This document shows, one piece after another, positions 1 through 8,955 of a stretch of 64,000 bases of DNA (the first letter of the stretch is position 1; each line of letters starts with the position of its first letter). The stretch is taken from positions 1,330,001 through 1,394,000 of the forward strand of contig NZ_QYUK01000011.1 of the NCBI RefSeq assembly GCF_003590945.1, given 5' to 3'. A model generated the notes under the pieces. It was not told the DNA's origin and made no database searches. It saw nothing but the letters and a program-made list of their open reading frames with translations. Origin of the DNA: Oleomonas cavernae. GTDB lineage: Bacteria > Pseudomonadota > Alphaproteobacteria > Zavarziniales > Zavarziniaceae. The position numbers and the translations under genes are program-made.

Positions 1-1752
1 TTCAAGGAAATGACCCGCGCCATGGCGGCGGTCATGGCCTGGCCGCTCGATCTCGCCAAGGCGATCTTCTTCGACGGCGTCACGTTGGGCGACGTGCATC
101 TCCCGCGCCTGTCCTGGGCAGGGGTCATCCTGGCCATGACGGTCTGGGGCTGGGCCCTGGGGGGCCGGGGGCTGGCCGCCGTCGGCTTCGTCTCGCTCAG
201 CTACATCGCGCTGTTCGGCCAGTGGAACGGGGCGATGCTGACCCTGTCGATGATCGTGATCGCGGTGCCGCTGGGCATCGGCCTGGGCCTGCTGCTGGGC
301 ATTGCCGCCTGGCGCTCGCCCCGCCTGCGCCAGGCCCTGGTCCCGCTGCTGGACCTGATGCAGACGGTGCCGACCTTCGCCTACCTGGTGCCGATCATGT
401 TCCTGATCGGCGTCGGCCCGGTCTCGGGTATCTTCGCCACCGTGCTCTATGCCATGCCGCCGATGACCCGGGTGACCATGATCGCGCTCGACGGCGTGGC
501 GCCCGAACTGGCGGAAGCCGGGCTGATGGCCGGGGCATCGTCGCGCCAGATCCTGTGGAAGATCATGGTGCCCTCGGCCGGCAAGGGGCTGCTGGTCGGC
601 GTCAACCAGGTGATCATGCTGTCGCTGAACATGGTGATCATCGCCGCCATGGTGGGGGCGGGCGGCCTGGGCTTCGACGTGCTCAATGCCCTGCGCATCG
701 CCAACGGCCTGGGGCCGGGCCTGGAGACCGGCCTGGCGGTGGTGGCGCTGGCGATCGTGCTCGATCGCTACAGCCAGGCGGCGGCAGCACCGCGCCGCGG
801 CCTCGACCCGGCCCGCCGGCGCCTGAGCCTGCGCCTCGGGCTGGGCCTGCTGGTCGGCTTCACCCTGCTGTCGGTGTTCGTGCCGGTTTTGGAGGAGCTG
901 CCCAAGGGCGCGCGGCTGTCGACCGGCGCGATCTGGTCCGATCTGGTGCGCTGGATCAACCTCAACATGTTCGAGCAACTGGACGCGATCCGCACCTTCC
1001 TGGTCTTGAACCTGCTGAAACCCTTCAAGGAATTTCTCATCGGTTTTCCCTGGCCGGCCATGCTGCTGCTGGTCGGCGCCATCGGCTGGCGCCTGGGCGG
1101 GCGCCGGCTGGCCCTGCTGGTGGTCGCCTTGCTCGCCTTCATCCCGCTGACCGGAATGTGGGAGCGGGGCATGACCACGGTCTATCTGTGCGGCATCTCG
1201 GCCGCCTTCGCGGTCGTCCTGGGGGTTCTGCTCGGCATCCTGGGCGCCCATTCCGACCGCTGGCACCGCTTCCTGGAAAACATGAACGACACGCTCCAGA
1301 CCCTGCCCAGCTTCGTCTATCTGCTGCCGGTGGTGATGCTGTTCCGGGTGGGCGACGTCTCGGCCCTGTTCGCGGTCGTGGCCTATTCGATCGTGCCGGC
1401 GATCCGCTATACCGACCACGGCCTGCGCCGCGTGCCGCCCAATTTGATCGAGGCGGCCGCCATGGACGGCTGCACCCGCCGCCAGATCCTGTTCAAGGTC
1501 GAGATCCCCTATGCCCTGCCGGAAATCATGCTGGGGGTGAACCAGGTGATCATGATGGCCCTGTCGATGCTGGTGGTGACCTCGCTGATCGGCACCAACG
1601 ACCTGGGCAAGGCGGTACAGATGGCGATCACCAAGGCCGAACCGGGCGACGGCCTGGTGGCGGGCCTCGCCATCGCCTTCCTCGGCATCACCGCCGACCG
1701 CTTGATCGCCGCCTGGGCCACCGCCCGCAAACGCAAGCTGGGCATTCCCTGA
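1..1752 (+). CDS. ProW-like tandem ABC permease, 5' end cut by window
   Basis: Inner-membrane permease of a glycine betaine/proline-type (QAT family) ABC importer. It contains two copies of the binding-protein-dependent permease domain in one chain, roughly residues 75-250 and 395-575. Each ends in a cytoplasmic EAA loop that docks the ATPase: ELAEAGLMAGASSRQILWK in the first half and NLIEAAAMDGCTRRQILFK in the second. The two halves are recognisably homologous (both contain the VGVNQVIM-type stretch). The frame is open to base 1 and the first ATG (base 10) lies inside sequence resembling the linker that precedes the second half, so the true start is probably upstream of the window. The matching ATPase and binding protein are not visible here. 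Confidence in family is high; substrate is inferred. Confidence 0.88.
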   Translation, partial: FKEMTRAMAAVMAWPLDLAKAIFFDGVTLGDVHLPRLSWAGVILAMTVWGWALGGRGLAAVGFVSLSYIALFGQWNGAMLTLSMIVIAVPLGIGLGLLLGIAAWRSPRLRQALVPLLDLMQTVPTFAYLVPIMFLIGVGPVSGIFATVLYAMPPMTRVTMIALDGVAPELAEAGLMAGASSRQILWKIMVPSAGKGLLVGVNQVIMLSLNMVIIAAMVGAGGLGFDVLNALRIANGLGPGLETGLAVVALAIVLDRYSQAAAAPRRGLDPARRRLSLRLGLGLLVGFTLLSVFVPVLEELPKGARLSTGAIWSDLVRWINLNMFEQLDAIRTFLVLNLLKPFKEFLIGFPWPAMLLLVGAIGWRLGGRRLALLVVALLAFIPLTGMWERGMTTVYLCGISAAFAVVLGVLLGILGAHSDRWHRFLENMNDTLQTLPSFVYLLPVVMLFRVGDVSALFAVVAYSIVPAIRYTDHGLRRVPPNLIEAAAMDGCTRRQILFKVEIPYALPEIMLGVNQVIMMALSMLVVTSLIGTNDLGKAVQMAITKAEPGDGLVAGLAIAFLGITADRLIAAWATARKRKLGIP

Positions 1753-1803
1753 AACCGGCCGGTCGGGCGTGACAGGCGGCGCGGGGCGCACTATATCTCC
1801 GCG

Positions 1804-2073
1804 ATGCTTGAAGACCTGGACATTGCGCGCCGGCGCCTGCGCTTCCGCTCGTGGCATCGCGGCACCAAGGAAACCGACCTGATCCTGGGCAGCTTTGCCG
1901 ATGCCCATGTCGGCGGGTTCGACGCAGCCCAGCTCGACCGCTACGAGGCACTCCTGGAAGAGGAGGATCCGGACATCTACGCCTGGCTGACGGGCGGGGT
2001 GGCGGCGCCCGAGCGGGTCCGCTCCGACGTGCTCGAGCTTCTCTTGAAGTTCAGATACCAGCCCCGGCCGTGA
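1804..2073 (+). CDS. sdhE: FAD assembly factor SdhE (DUF339)
   Basis: Small 89-residue protein of the SdhE/Sdh5 family, a cytoplasmic chaperone that promotes covalent FAD attachment to succinate dehydrogenase and fumarate reductase flavoprotein subunits. The diagnostic RGxxE motif is present (RGTKETD, residues 20-26), followed by the acidic helix ending EEEDPDIYAWLTG. Length is typical for the family. Its stop codon overlaps the GTG start of mfd (GTGA), an arrangement seen in alphaproteobacteria and implying translational coupling. Confidence 0.93.
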   Translation: MLEDLDIARRRLRFRSWHRGTKETDLILGSFADAHVGGFDAAQLDRYEALLEEEDPDIYAWLTGGVAAPERVRSDVLELLLKFRYQPRP

Positions 2074-5000
2074 TTTCGCTCGGCAAAATTCTCGATGATC
2101 GGCCGCGGCTGACCATCGCCGGCGCCCCTGAAGGGGTCGACGCCCTGGCGATCGCCCAGATGGCGGCCGGCGTCGATGTCCTGCACCTGGCGCGGGACGA
2201 GGCGCGGGTGCCGGCCCTGGTCGCGGCCCTGCGCTTTTTCGCGCCCCAACTCGAGGTGCTGGTCCTGCCGGCCTGGGATTGCCTGCCCTATGACCGGGTC
2301 TCGCCCGGGGCGGAAGTGGTGGCCCGGCGCATGGAAGTGCTCAGCCGGTTGGCCTATCCCAAGGCAACCAAGGGCGGCCGGGTGGTCATCGCCTCGGTCG
2401 AGTCGGCGCTGCAGCGCCTGCCGCCGCGCCAGGCCATCGCTGCCGAGACCCTGCGCGCCAAGGTGGGCGACGAGTTGCCCATCGACCACCTGACCAGATA
2501 CATGGGCAGGGTCGGCTATGCCAAATCGGGCACGGCGACCGAGGCGGGCGAATACGCCGTGCGCGGCGGTATCGTCGATATCCTGCCCCGGGCGAGGAGG
2601 AGGGCTATCGCCTCGATTTCTTCGGCGACAGCCTGGAGGCGATCCGCCGCTTCGACCCTGCGACCCAGCGTACCACCGGCACGGCGAGCGAGATCGCCCT
2701 GATCCCCGCTGCCGAGGTGCCGTTCGAGGCCGAGGCGATCCGCCGCTTCCGCCAGGCCTATGTCGAGCTGTTCGGCGCCGTAACCGATGACGACCCGCTC
2801 TACGAGGCGGTCTCGGCCGGGCGGCGCCATGCCGGTGTCGAGCACTGGCTGGCCCTGTTCTATGACCGGCTGGATTCGATCCTCGACTATTGCCCCGAGG
2901 CGATCGTCACCCAGGACGCCCAGTTCGACTCCGCCGTCGAGGCCCGCCTGGGCTTGATCACCGATTACCACGCCGCCCGTGTCACTGCCCGCGAGGCCAA
3001 GGGTGCCTCGATGTCCGGCACCATCTACAAGCCGTCGCCGCCGGGCTTGCTGTACTTGACCGGTGGCAGCCTCGACGCGGCCTTGAACCGGCGCCGCGTC
3101 CGCGTCTTCGAGCCCTTCGCCGCGCCCAAGGCCGCCCTCGACTTGGGCGGCAAACATGGCCGCGATTTCGCGCCCGAACGCACCCAGGGCAGCAATCCTT
3201 ACGATGCCCTGGGCGATCATCTGGCGGCCCTGGTCAAACAGGGCAAGCGGCCGGTCATCGCCGCGACCACCACCGGCTCGCGCGATCGTCTGACCCTGGT
3301 GCTGCGCGAACACGGGATCGAGCCGCTGGCCGCGGTCGACAGCGCCAAGGGGATCGGCAACCTGCCGGCCAATTGCGTCGCGCTGGCCATCGTCGCCCTC
3401 GACCGCGGTTTCGAGACCGACAACATGGCGGTCGTCACCGAGCAGGACCTGCTGGGCGACCGGCTGATCCGCTCGTCGCGCCGGTCCAAGACCGCCGACA
3501 ATTTCCTGACCGATGCGACGAGCCTGGGTGTGGGCGACCTGGTCGTCCACGTCGACCACGGCATCGGCCGCTTCGAGGGGCTGAAGACCATCGAGGTTAC
3601 GGGTGCACCGCACGACTGCCTGCACCTGACCTATGACGGCGGCGACAAGCTGTTCCTGCCGGTCGAGAACATCGAGCTTCTGTCGCGCTATGGTTCGGGG
3701 GAGGGCGAGGTTCAGCTCGACAAGCTGGGCGGCGGCGCCTGGCAGGCGCGCAAGGCCAAGCTGAAGCGCCGCATCCGCGAGATCGCGACCTACCTGATCG
3801 ACGTGGCCGCGGCCCGTGCCCTGAAGACCGCGGCGCGCCTCGATGTCAGCGACGGCCTCTACGAGGAATTCTGCACCCGTTTCCCCTACGAGGAGACGGA
3901 GGACCAGTTGAAAGCCATCGCCGAGGTCATGTCAGACATGACCAGCGGCAAGCCGATGGACCGCCTGGTGTGCGGCGACGTCGGCTTCGGCAAGACCGAG
4001 GTGGCCCTGCGCGCCGCCTTCGTCGCTGCCCTGTCGGGCAAGCAGGTGGCGGTCGTCACCCCCACCACGCTGCTGTGCCGCCAACACTACAATACGTTCA
4101 CCAAGCGCTTCGCCGGCCTGCCGGTGCGGGTGGAACAGCTCTCGCGCCTGGTCTCGGCCAAGGACGCGAGCGAGACCAGGAAGGCGCTGACCGCCGGCGA
4201 TGTCGATATCGTCATCGGCACCCATGCCCTGCTCGGCAAGACCATCGCCTTCAGGGACTTAGGGCTCCTGATCGTCGACGAGGAGCAGCATTTCGGCGTC
4301 AACCACAAGGAACGCCTGAAGCAACTGCGCGCCGATGTCCACGTCCTGACCCTGACCGCGACGCCGATCCCGCGCACCCTGCAACTGGCCATGTCGGGCG
4401 TGCGCGAACTCTCGATCATCGCCACCCCGCCGGTCGACCGCCTGGCGGTGCGCACCTTCGTCATGCCCTTCGACCCCGTGGTGCTGCGCGAGGCGATCCT
4501 GCGCGAGCACTTCCGCGGCGGGCAGACCTTCTATGTCGTGCCGCGCATCGTCGACCTCGACGATGCGGCGGCATTCCTGCGCGCCGAGGTGCCGGAGGTG
4601 AAGTTCATCAAGGCCCACGGCCAGATGCCGGCGGGCGAACTGGAAGACGTGATGAACGCCTTCTACGACGGCAAATACGACGTGCTGCTGTCCACCACCA
4701 TCGTCGAGTCCGGCCTGGATATCCCGACCGCCAACACCCTGGTGGTGCACCGGGCCGACATGTTCGGCCTGGCCCAGCTCTACCAGATCCGCGGCCGCAT
4801 CGGCCGTTCCAAGAACCGCGCCTTCGCCTATCTCACGACAGCGCCGCGCATGAAGCTGTCGGTGACGGCGGAGCGGCGCCTCGACGTGCTGCAAACCCTC
4901 GACGAGCTGGGCGCGGGCTTCACCCTCGCCAGCCACGACCTCGACATTCGCGGCGCCGGCAACCTGCTGGGCGAGGAACAGTCCGGTCACATCCGCGAGG

Positions 5001-5617
5001 TGGGTTTCGAGCTCTACCAGGAGATGCTGGAGGAGGCGATCGCCAACGCCCGCCTGGCCGGCGGGGCCGAGGATCTGGCAAGCGACGGCGAATGGTCGCC
5101 GCAGATCAATGTCGGCGCCTCGGTCCTGATCCCGGAAGGTTACGTCGCCGACCTCGACCTGCGCATGACCCTGTACCGGCGGGTCTCGCGCCTGGAAGTG
5201 CGCGCGGAGATCGATGGCTTCGCCGCCGAACTGATCGACCGCTTCGGCGACTTGCCCGACGAGGTGAAGAACCTGCTCACCATCGTCGAGATGAAGGCGC
5301 TGGCCAAGCGCGCCGGCATCGAGAAGCTGGACGCCGGCCCCAAGGGTGGCACGGTCACCTTCCGCAACCAGGCCTTCGCCAACCCGGCCGGCCTGGTCGC
5401 CTGGCTGTCCAAATCCGCCGGCACGGTGAAGCTGCGGCCGGATCAGAAACTGGTCTGGTTGCAGGACTGGACCGACCTGGGCAAGCGCCTGAAAGGCGCC
5501 TTCCACATGGTCCTGCGCCTGGCGGAAATCGCGGATGCGGGGGCGGATCAGCAGGCGCCGGCGGCTACCGCCAAGCCCACCCCGAAGGCCATGCCCGCGA
5601 ATACCGGCCGGCGCTGA
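2070..5617 (+). CDS. mfd: Transcription-repair coupling factor Mfd (frameshifted in this sequence)
   Basis: DNA translocase that removes stalled RNA polymerase and recruits UvrA to lesions. The order is: UvrB-homology N-terminal module (about residues 1-330), CarD-like RNA-polymerase interaction domain (VVHVDHGIGRFEG, near residue 490), RecG-like motor with Walker A GDVGFGKTE (near 636) and DEEQ box VDEEQHFG (near 735), TRG motif region with RIGRSKNRAF, and the C-terminal TRCF domain. The GTG start overlaps the sdhE stop. The frame breaks at the CCCCGGG run 2586-2592: residues up to GGIVDILP are in one frame and EEEGYRLDFFGDSLEAIRR onward in the next. Adding one base gives about 1,182 residues, the normal length. 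A sequencing deletion is more likely than a real mutation. Confidence 0.93.
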
Positions 5618-5649
5618 TCAGGCATTCGACCATCCGAGTTTGTTTCAAA

Positions 5650-5678
5650 TTGACGTTGCGTACCATTTTTGGTACATA
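5650..5678 (+). promoter_or_regulatory. Promoter and palindromic operator of the toxin-antitoxin pair
   Basis: TTGACG (5650-5655), 17-bp spacer, TACATA (5673-5678). A perfect inverted repeat, GTACCA-TTTT-TGGTAC (5660-5675), fills the spacer and overlaps the -10 element, the expected place for autoregulation by the antitoxin. The predicted transcription start falls at about 5685, the first base of the toxin start codon, suggesting a leaderless mRNA. Confidence 0.6.
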
Positions 5679-5684
5679 GCCTGA

Positions 5685-6038
5685 ATGCCAAAATCGTCCA
5701 AGCGCCTGCCGGCTAGGTTTTTCGAGAGTGAAAACGGCGGCGCTCCGGTGCGGGAGTGGTTGCTGTCGCTGTCGGCCGAGGATCGAAAAATCATCGGCAC
5801 GGATATTCAGACCGTGGAATTCGGCTGGCCGATGGGCATGCCGATATGCCGTCCGATATCGGGTCGAAAAGGGCTATGGGAAGTGCGCAGCAGCGTGCCC
5901 GGCGGCCGGATTGCGCGGGTTTTGTTCTGTATCCATGAAGGCCATATGGCCTTGTTGCATGGATTTGAGAAGAAGACCCAAAAAACGCCGGACCGCGAAT
6001 TGGATATCGCCGTCAAACGGATGAAGGGGTTGGACTGA
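5685..6038 (+). CDS. HigB-like (Gp49/DUF891, RelE superfamily) toxin
   Basis: 117-residue protein resembling phage-derived Gp49-like/HigB mRNA interferases: it has an N-terminal PVREWLLSLSAEDRKIIGTD helix pair, a central GLWEVRSSVPGGRIARVLFC beta-sheet, and the ending LLHGFEKKTQKTPDREL that is characteristic of the family (F-x-KKTQKTP). It would cleave mRNA on the ribosome. It is followed with a 1-nt overlap (TGATG) by an XRE antitoxin, the toxin-first order typical of higBA. No Shine-Dalgarno is obvious and the promoter sits immediately upstream, so translation may be leaderless. Confidence 0.85.
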   Translation: MPKSSKRLPARFFESENGGAPVREWLLSLSAEDRKIIGTDIQTVEFGWPMGMPICRPISGRKGLWEVRSSVPGGRIARVLFCIHEGHMALLHGFEKKTQKTPDRELDIAVKRMKGLD

Positions 6039-6331
6039 TGACCGAGAAAGTCGAAAAGGGCCGCCTTGGCGCAACCTTCGACAGCTTCCTGGAAGAGCAG
6101 GGAATTGCCGAAGAAACGCGGGAAATCGCCGTCAAACGCGTGATCGCGTGGCAACTCGCCAAAATCATGGAAGAGCGGAAGATCACCAAGGCGGAGATGG
6201 CACGCCGCCTTTCCACAAGCCGCGCGCAGCTCGACCGGCTTCTCGATCCCGACAATGATTCCGTCACGCTCGGCATGCTCACGAGAGCCGCAAAGGCGGT
6301 GGGCCGGACGATCAAGCTGGAGTTGGCGTGA
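6038..6331 (+). CDS. XRE-family antitoxin (HigA-like)
   Basis: 97-residue helix-turn-helix antitoxin. The HTH lies in the second half (ITKAEMARRLSTSRAQLDRL, about residues 49-68), preceded by a helical, probably toxin-binding, N-terminus. It overlaps the toxin stop by one base and is presumably co-transcribed and autoregulatory on the GTACCA/TGGTAC palindrome upstream. The pair looks complete and functional. Confidence 0.85.
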   Translation: MTEKVEKGRLGATFDSFLEEQGIAEETREIAVKRVIAWQLAKIMEERKITKAEMARRLSTSRAQLDRLLDPDNDSVTLGMLTRAAKAVGRTIKLELA

Positions 6332-6420
6332 GGTGGGATGGGGCGGGCAATTTATCCTGGAGTGTTGGAGATTAGATATCGTGTCCCCCAGAACTCCGCA
6401 GAAACTCAAAAATTAATAAA

Positions 6421-6843
6421 TTAATGATCTAATTCCGGAAATTTCCCTTTGTACTCCTCCCATTCTGCTTCGATATCAGAAAACAGGGGAGATTTACTCA
6501 AGTAGCCAGTGTGTTCTTGAATCCTTATCAAGGCCGCAAACAACATAAATCGAGCCCGTGTATTAACAATAACCAACGCAGCCCCATGCTCTACTCTTCT
6601 ACCAATTAAGCTTTCAACTCGCTCTATTTCAGGTTCATTGGCTCTATCAAGCGCAATTTTCCCGTAGCTCAAAGGGCATTCCGCGTACAACAATCCTCTG
6701 ATTAATATATCCATTCCAACATCAGAAGGCTGCCCATTCAATTCCGTAGAGCTTCGAATCAACATTGACCCCAAGCTGGGTTGATACTCCCAAAGCTTAA
6801 AATCTCTTCCTTTCAGGCGTTCATTTATTGAAAGCAGATTCAT
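6421..6843 (-). CDS. Hypothetical protein, AT-rich
   Basis: 140-residue protein of unknown function starting MNLLSINERLKGRDFKLWEY and ending acidic (EAEWEEYKGKFPELDH). No signal peptide, membrane segment or familiar motif is visible; the fold looks mixed helical. The DNA is much AT-richer than its surroundings and uses codons such as AAT, ATA and TTA that are rare elsewhere in the window, indicating recent acquisition. It lies between two toxin-antitoxin modules, convergent with the first. It resembles immunity/SMI-type orphan proteins in style, but this is not demonstrable. Confidence 0.6.
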   Translation of the reverse strand: MNLLSINERLKGRDFKLWEYQPSLGSMLIRSSTELNGQPSDVGMDILIRGLLYAECPLSYGKIALDRANEPEIERVESLIGRRVEHGAALVIVNTRARFMLFAALIRIQEHTGYLSKSPLFSDIEAEWEEYKGKFPELDH

Positions 6844-7072
6844 GGTCTAAGCCTTTATTCGACAAACGGAAATACCGCAAATCCAAGGAAACTATACTCA
6901 ATCGTGTTAAATCGTTGCCGTGGATACCAGAACATATTTGCCGAATTCCGGCAGATGGGCGCCGACCAACTCGACCCCGTCAATCTTGCCGATCATCCAA
7001 CGAATTCCCCTGAGCCTGCGCGATCCCTCGATTGATTGGGGTCTGCGGATCGAGAATGATCCCGATGAGGCA

Positions 7073-7363
7073 ATGATGGTGAAGAAGAGACCGTCGATGA
7101 AAAAATCAGACGCGAAGAAGGGCGAGGCCCCACCGGTTTCGGCCGACCGTATCGATGAGGCTGTCTTGGGCCTGCTTCTTCTCGGCCTCCATGACGGGGA
7201 CCGGGTGTGGAAGACATTCGACTGGGATGCGATGGATCGCCTCCATCAGAAAGGGTTCATTTCGGCCCCTGCGAGCCGCACGAAATCCGTCATCCTGACA
7301 GAAGAGGGAAGGCGGGAAGCAGAACGCGCCTTCGAATCGTTGTTTACGCAGAAACGGTCGTGA
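7073..7363 (+). CDS. DUF6429-like protein
   Basis: Protein of about 96 residues with the pattern RIDEAVLGLLLLGLHDG...WKTFDWDAMDRLHQKGFI followed by KSVILTEEGRREAE, which matches small DUF6429-type proteins (unknown function) often found beside mobile or toxin-antitoxin genes. Two tandem ATGs at 7073/7076 follow a GAGG at 7066-7069; a further in-frame ATG at 7097 would give the more usual MKKSD start. Position among toxin-antitoxin genes suggests accessory origin. Confidence 0.65.
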   Translation: MMVKKRPSMKKSDAKKGEAPPVSADRIDEAVLGLLLLGLHDGDRVWKTFDWDAMDRLHQKGFISAPASRTKSVILTEEGRREAERAFESLFTQKRS

Positions 7364-7397
7364 ACGGCGGTTGCGGCTCCCCGGAAGTGCGCGGGCC

Positions 7398-7440
7398 TTG
7401 AAGTTGGCGGCTGGAATTCGTACTCTTTCAAGAAGTACGA
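7398..7440 (+). promoter_or_regulatory. Promoter/operator of the TacA-TacT pair
   Basis: TTGAAG (7398-7403), 17-bp spacer, TACTCT (7421-7426), with a perfect inverted repeat TCGTACT-N9-AGTACGA (7418-7424 / 7434-7440) covering the -10 and start region, as expected for an RHH antitoxin operator. Confidence 0.5.
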
Positions 7441-7466
7441 TGGACCAGGCAATATCCGGAGGGCCC

Positions 7467-7745
7467 ATGCCTCGCGCGGCCGTTGACGACAACAAAAGGA
7501 TGAACCTGCGGGTTTCGCCTGCGGTCAAGGAGAAGCTCGTCCGAGCGGCGGCGCTGCGCAATACCGACCTGACGAATTTCGTCATGCAGTCGGCGCTGCG
7601 GGAAGCGGAAGCGGTGATCCAGGCGGCCGAGGTGCTCAAGGTTTCGGAACGCGACTACAAGCGCCTGCTCGACCTCTTGGACAATCCGCCGCCGCCCAAC
7701 GACAGGCTGCTCGCTGCGGCCAAGGCGTTGCCGGAGCGTCGATGA
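7467..7745 (+). CDS. DUF1778 antitoxin (TacA-like)
   Basis: 92-residue ribbon-helix-helix antitoxin: KRMNLRVSPAVKEKLVRAAA is the RHH DNA-binding segment, followed by LTNFVMQSALREAE and a C-terminal tail PPPPNDRLLAAAKALPER that in this family wraps the GNAT toxin. The ATG at 7467 is preceded by GGAGGG; an upstream ATG at 7440 lies inside the operator and is less likely. It overlaps the toxin gene by 4 nt (ATGA). Confidence 0.87.
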   Translation: MPRAAVDDNKRMNLRVSPAVKEKLVRAAALRNTDLTNFVMQSALREAEAVIQAAEVLKVSERDYKRLLDLLDNPPPPNDRLLAAAKALPERR

Positions 7746-8281
7746 CGCTTCCCGCTTGGCGCGAGGAGCCCATCGCCAAGGAGCACCCGCGTGATGGTTT
7801 CGATTGCGGCGATGCCGATCTGAACCGCTACCTGCTGAAGTTCGCGCGCCAGAATCACGAAAGCGGCGGTGCCAAGACCTTCGTCGCGGTGAGTGATGCC
7901 GATGCGCGGATTCTGGGATTCTACAGCCTTGCCCCCGCGGTGGCGCGTTACGATCAAATGCCTGAAAATCTCCGCAAGGGCCTGCCGCGGCATGATGTGC
8001 CGGGTTACCGCCTCGCGCGCCTGGCAACCGACCTGAGCGTTCAAGGCCGTGGCCTGGGTGGTCAGCTCTTGCTGGCGGCGGGCCGGCGATGTCTGCGGGT
8101 GTCGGGCGAGGTTGGCGGCGTTGCCCTCTATATCGATGCGAAGAATGAGCGGGTGGCGGCTTGGTACGAGGCCTTGGGCGCCATGCGGCTGACCGGTGTC
8201 GCAGAAGGCGCGGTGCCGATCCCCATGGCGATTGCCCTCAAGACCATCGCAGCGGCACTGGCGGCAGCGGACAGGCTGTGA
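7742..8281 (+). CDS. GNAT toxin (TacT-like acetyltransferase)
   Basis: 179-residue GCN5-type acetyltransferase of the TacT family, which acetylates aminoacyl-tRNA to stop translation. Visible family marks are GFDCGDADLNRYLLKFA near the N-terminus, the strand FVAVSDADARILGFYSL, the acetyl-CoA pyrophosphate loop LSVQGRGLGGQLL (Q/R-x-x-G-x-G/A), and the C-terminal AAWYEALGA. Its ATG overlaps the antitoxin stop. The module appears intact. Confidence 0.88.
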   Translation: MTLPAWREEPIAKEHPRDGFDCGDADLNRYLLKFARQNHESGGAKTFVAVSDADARILGFYSLAPAVARYDQMPENLRKGLPRHDVPGYRLARLATDLSVQGRGLGGQLLLAAGRRCLRVSGEVGGVALYIDAKNERVAAWYEALGAMRLTGVAEGAVPIPMAIALKTIAAALAAADRL

Positions 8282-8301
8282 GGCCCACGTTGTCCGCGAC
8301 C

Positions 8302-8955
8302 TCACTCACCGGCCGCCAGATCCTCGCCCGCCGCGACCCGCGCCAGTAGCTGCCGCCAGTGCTCGGTCGGCTCCGCCCCCACCACCGCCCATTTACCGTT
8401 GATGATGAAGGTGGGGACGCCCTGGATGCCGATCTGGCGGGCCAGGGTGTCTTCCTTGCGCACCAGCTCGACATCGCCGTCGCCGGCCAGCAACTCTGCG
8501 ACGATGGTGGTGTCCATGCCGGCCGCGCCGGCGGCCTCGACCAGTACCGCCGGATCGCCGATATCCTCACCCCTGGCGAAGTAGCGGTCGAACAGGTCCT
8601 CGACCAGGGGCGCCTGCACGCCCGCGGTGCGGGCCCAGCGCACCAGGCGGTGGGCGTTGAGGCTCGACGGCATCTTGGCGATGGCCTGGAAGTCGAAGGG
8701 GATGCCTTCGTCCCCGCCGATCGCCACCAGCGGCTCGTGCAGGCGGCCCAGTTTCTCGGCGCCGAATTTGGCGCCAAGATAGGCGTCGCGCGGCACGCCC
8801 TGGGGCGGCATGTCCGGGTTCAGCATGTAGGCGCGCCAGACCCGCTCGACCTCCAGATCGGGCCGCTCCGCCATCGCCCGGTCGAGGCGGCGTTTGCCGA
8901 CCCAGCACCAGGGGCAGACCATGTCGGAGACGATCTCGATCCGGATATCGGTCAT
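8302..8955 (-). CDS. DsbA-family (FrnE-like) oxidoreductase
   Basis: 217-residue thioredoxin-fold protein of the FrnE/2-hydroxychromene-2-carboxylate isomerase branch of the DsbA family. The redox motif CPWC is at residues 14-17 (SDMVCPWCWVGKRRL), and the cis-proline segment is GIQGVPTFIINGK near residue 182. There is no signal peptide, so it is cytoplasmic. It starts within the stop of the preceding esterase gene (ATGA overlap), so the two are co-translated. Typical length; substrate unknown. Confidence 0.88.
   Translation of the reverse strand: MTDIRIEIVSDMVCPWCWVGKRRLDRAMAERPDLEVERVWRAYMLNPDMPPQGVPRDAYLGAKFGAEKLGRLHEPLVAIGGDEGIPFDFQAIAKMPSSLNAHRLVRWARTAGVQAPLVEDLFDRYFARGEDIGDPAVLVEAAGAAGMDTTIVAELLAGDGDVELVRKEDTLARQIGIQGVPTFIINGKWAVVGAEPTEHWRQLLARVAAGEDLAAGE

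Noticed and set aside
2586-2592. Programmed frameshifting in mfd
   Set aside because: No slippery heptamer or stimulatory structure, and the same kind of deletion is seen in ten other genes.
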